From Rhizobacter sp. Root1221 (GTDB lineage: Bacteria; Pseudomonadota; Gammaproteobacteria; Burkholderiales; Burkholderiaceae_C): a stretch of DNA of 64,000 nt. The stretch spans positions 215,725-279,724 of the forward strand of contig NZ_LMDI01000045.1 of NCBI RefSeq assembly GCF_001425785.1, in the 5' to 3' direction. Shown here piece after piece: positions 62,878-64,000 of the stretch (its first letter is position 1; each line of letters begins with the position of its first letter). Under the pieces are notes generated by a model that ran no database searches, had not been told where the DNA came from, and worked only from the letters and a program-made list of their open reading frames with translations. The translations under genes were made by a program, and so were the position numbers.

Positions 62878-63861
62878 ATGAGCACCATCAATTCCTGGAT
62901 ATTTGAGCAGATGAACATATCCTCCAATGAGGATCCATCCTGTTTTGATGGCGCGGCCTGCGAGGACGAGTATGCGTGGCGCCTGGACATGTGGAGCGAG
63001 GCTGAATCGCTCGGTTTTCACGGCATATTCTTCAGCGAGCATCATTTCAGCGGCGTGCGCATGTGTCCGTCGCCCGGACTTTTGGCGGCCGCGGTGGCCG
63101 CACGGACCCGAAAGCTGCGCATTGGCATACTCGGACTTGTCCTTCCGCTATGGCAACCTTGGCGCGCCTTGGAAGAAATCGGCATGCTCGACCATTTGAG
63201 CCGCGGTCGGCTCGAGATTGGTTTGTCACGCGGCTCAAACCCGAAAGAGGCCAACGCCGTGGGCATCGCCGAAGCGGACATTCACCCGATGTACGAGGAA
63301 GCGCTCGATATCGTGGACCAGGCGTTGGGCGAGCCATTTCTTTCGCACAAGGGCCGCTACTGGTCTTTTGAAAACCTGGCTGTTCTTCCTCGACCTGTAC
63401 AACAACCAGCTCCGCCCATTTGGGCAACCGTGAGAAGCATTGAATCCGCGATGGCCGCCGCAAGGCGGGGACACAGGATATGCACAGGCTTCCTGTCAAC
63501 CGAAAAAGTAAAGAGCCTATTTGATGCTTACCGTGACGCAGCTGCCACTCACGGCATGCCCTACGGTGCCGACCGGATGGCCATCCGGCGCTGCATTTTC
63601 GTGGCAGAAACCGCGTCTGCGGCTGAAGAATATGCGCAGGCGGCCCGGGAACAAATGCCGTCCATTCTGCAAGAGGACACCATTGCAGGCCGCCCCGCCG
63701 ACGTGGCGGAACAAATCATTGCCCAATCCCGCCGCACAGGCTCCGCCAATATCATCGGTTTTTTTGCGGGCAATCGCGCCAACAGGGCCTCCGTGCAAGC
63801 CTCCTACAGAATGTTCGGGGCCGAGGTGATCCCGGCATTGCTGCGTGCAGAAGCATCATAG
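62878..63861 (+). CDS. Luciferase-like flavin-dependent monooxygenase
   Basis: A 327-residue bacterial-luciferase-like TIM-barrel enzyme that uses reduced FMN and O2. Typical segments are GFHGIFFSEHHFSG near the start, RIGILGLVLPLWQPWRALEE, LDHLSRGRLEIGLSRGSN and the C-terminal GRPADVAEQI. The ATG at 62878 is the first good start; an in-frame TTG lies at 62836. It lies 69 bp after the IPT-LOG gene on the same strand, so it may be co-transcribed and could modify the prenyl adenine product or another host signal; this is conjecture. Confidence 0.87.
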   Translation: MSTINSWIFEQMNISSNEDPSCFDGAACEDEYAWRLDMWSEAESLGFHGIFFSEHHFSGVRMCPSPGLLAAAVAARTRKLRIGILGLVLPLWQPWRALEEIGMLDHLSRGRLEIGLSRGSNPKEANAVGIAEADIHPMYEEALDIVDQALGEPFLSHKGRYWSFENLAVLPRPVQQPAPPIWATVRSIESAMAAARRGHRICTGFLSTEKVKSLFDAYRDAAATHGMPYGADRMAIRRCIFVAETASAAEEYAQAAREQMPSILQEDTIAGRPADVAEQIIAQSRRTGSANIIGFFAGNRANRASVQASYRMFGAEVIPALLRAEAS

Positions 63862-63911
63862 AAACTCCGGGCAAGGTTGCGCCGAATTGCCCCGCATTTG
63901 CCACATCCGCC

Positions 63912-64000
63912 ATGCCGCCACTCCCCTTGATTCCCCGCAGGTTCCGCGGTGGCGCCTCCGATGACGGCACGGAGATGGATCTGTTGCGACGCATCGCTGC
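63912..64000 (+). CDS. Possible start of a further gene, truncated by the window
   Basis: An ATG at 63912 opens a frame that runs to the window edge (MPPLPLIPRR ... DGTEMDLLRRIA). The DLLRRIA beginning recalls N-termini of ECF sigma factors, but only 29 residues are visible, so this is tentative. Confidence 0.3.
   Translation, partial: MPPLPLIPRRFRGGASDDGTEMDLLRRIA

Noticed and set aside
1..64000. CRISPR arrays, rRNA genes, insertion sequences, prophage integrases
   Set aside because: I looked for regular spaced repeats, rRNA motifs and transposase-type ORFs and saw none that could be supported.

Overview
The window reads as a chromosomal segment of a high-GC betaproteobacterium, most likely a Burkholderiales relative of the Roseateles/Rubrivivax/Ideonella/Acidovorax group. 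That placement is an inference from codon use, LamB-type porin, tannase and type III effector homologies; no rRNA is present. The content points to life with a eukaryotic host, probably a plant. It holds a complete extracellular contractile injection system (eCIS, PVC/Afp-like) with a cargo island, two candidate type III effectors, a sucrose-phosphorolysis operon, a tannase-family esterase, an autotransporter and a cytokinin-biosynthesis fusion gene.

Layout. 1-2.6 kb: a MarR regulator divergent from a short-chain dehydrogenase and an old yellow enzyme, with a double palindromic operator between them. 2.8-3.9 kb (minus): a YopJ-like candidate effector with an N-myristoylation/palmitoylation motif. 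4.1-4.4 kb: an Lrp/AsnC remnant. 4.9-7.1 kb: soluble histidine kinase, NarL-type regulator and a stand-alone receiver protein immediately before the eCIS genes. 7.2-29.5 kb: the eCIS operon in the order cap (Pvc16), unknown, sheath, two tube proteins, DUF5908 (only 56 aa), LysM tube-associated protein, VgrG-like spike, PAAR tip, gp25, J-like baseplate (Pvc11), fibre-like protein, Pvc12, tape measure, AAA+ ATPase, and a membrane-anchored protein with a glycoside-hydrolase-like fold.

29.5-39.2 kb is the cargo island. Four proteins share an N-terminal leader with fixed spacing, S-[P/E]-R-[M/I]-x2-Q then [F/Y]-G 14 residues after the Ser. They carry different C-terminal domains: unknown, DUF4157 with HExxH, a clan-CD-like cysteine protease, and an HNH/NucA-like nuclease. 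Between them lies a translationally coupled module of a DASS transporter, a membrane-anchored binding protein, a HAD phosphatase and a glutamate-receptor-like ion channel, plus a methyltransferase gene and a membrane coiled-coil protein of unknown role.

39.6-48.4 kb: tRNA-Val(GAC), a LacI repressor divergent from a porin-ABC-sucrose phosphorylase operon with twin operators. 48.6-54.1 kb: an AvrE/DspE-family giant effector. 54.2-56.7 kb: a tannase-family lipoprotein divergent from a MarR regulator. 56.8-61 kb: an autotransporter and a LysR regulator on the minus strand. 61.4-63.9 kb: a bifunctional isopentenyltransferase-LOG fusion (cytokinin synthesis and activation in one polypeptide) followed by a luciferase-like flavin monooxygenase. 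The last 90 bases may begin another gene.

The findings that most deserve follow-up are the shared cargo leader, the IPT-LOG fusion, the iGluR-like channel inside the cargo island, and the two type III effector candidates without a secretion apparatus in view.
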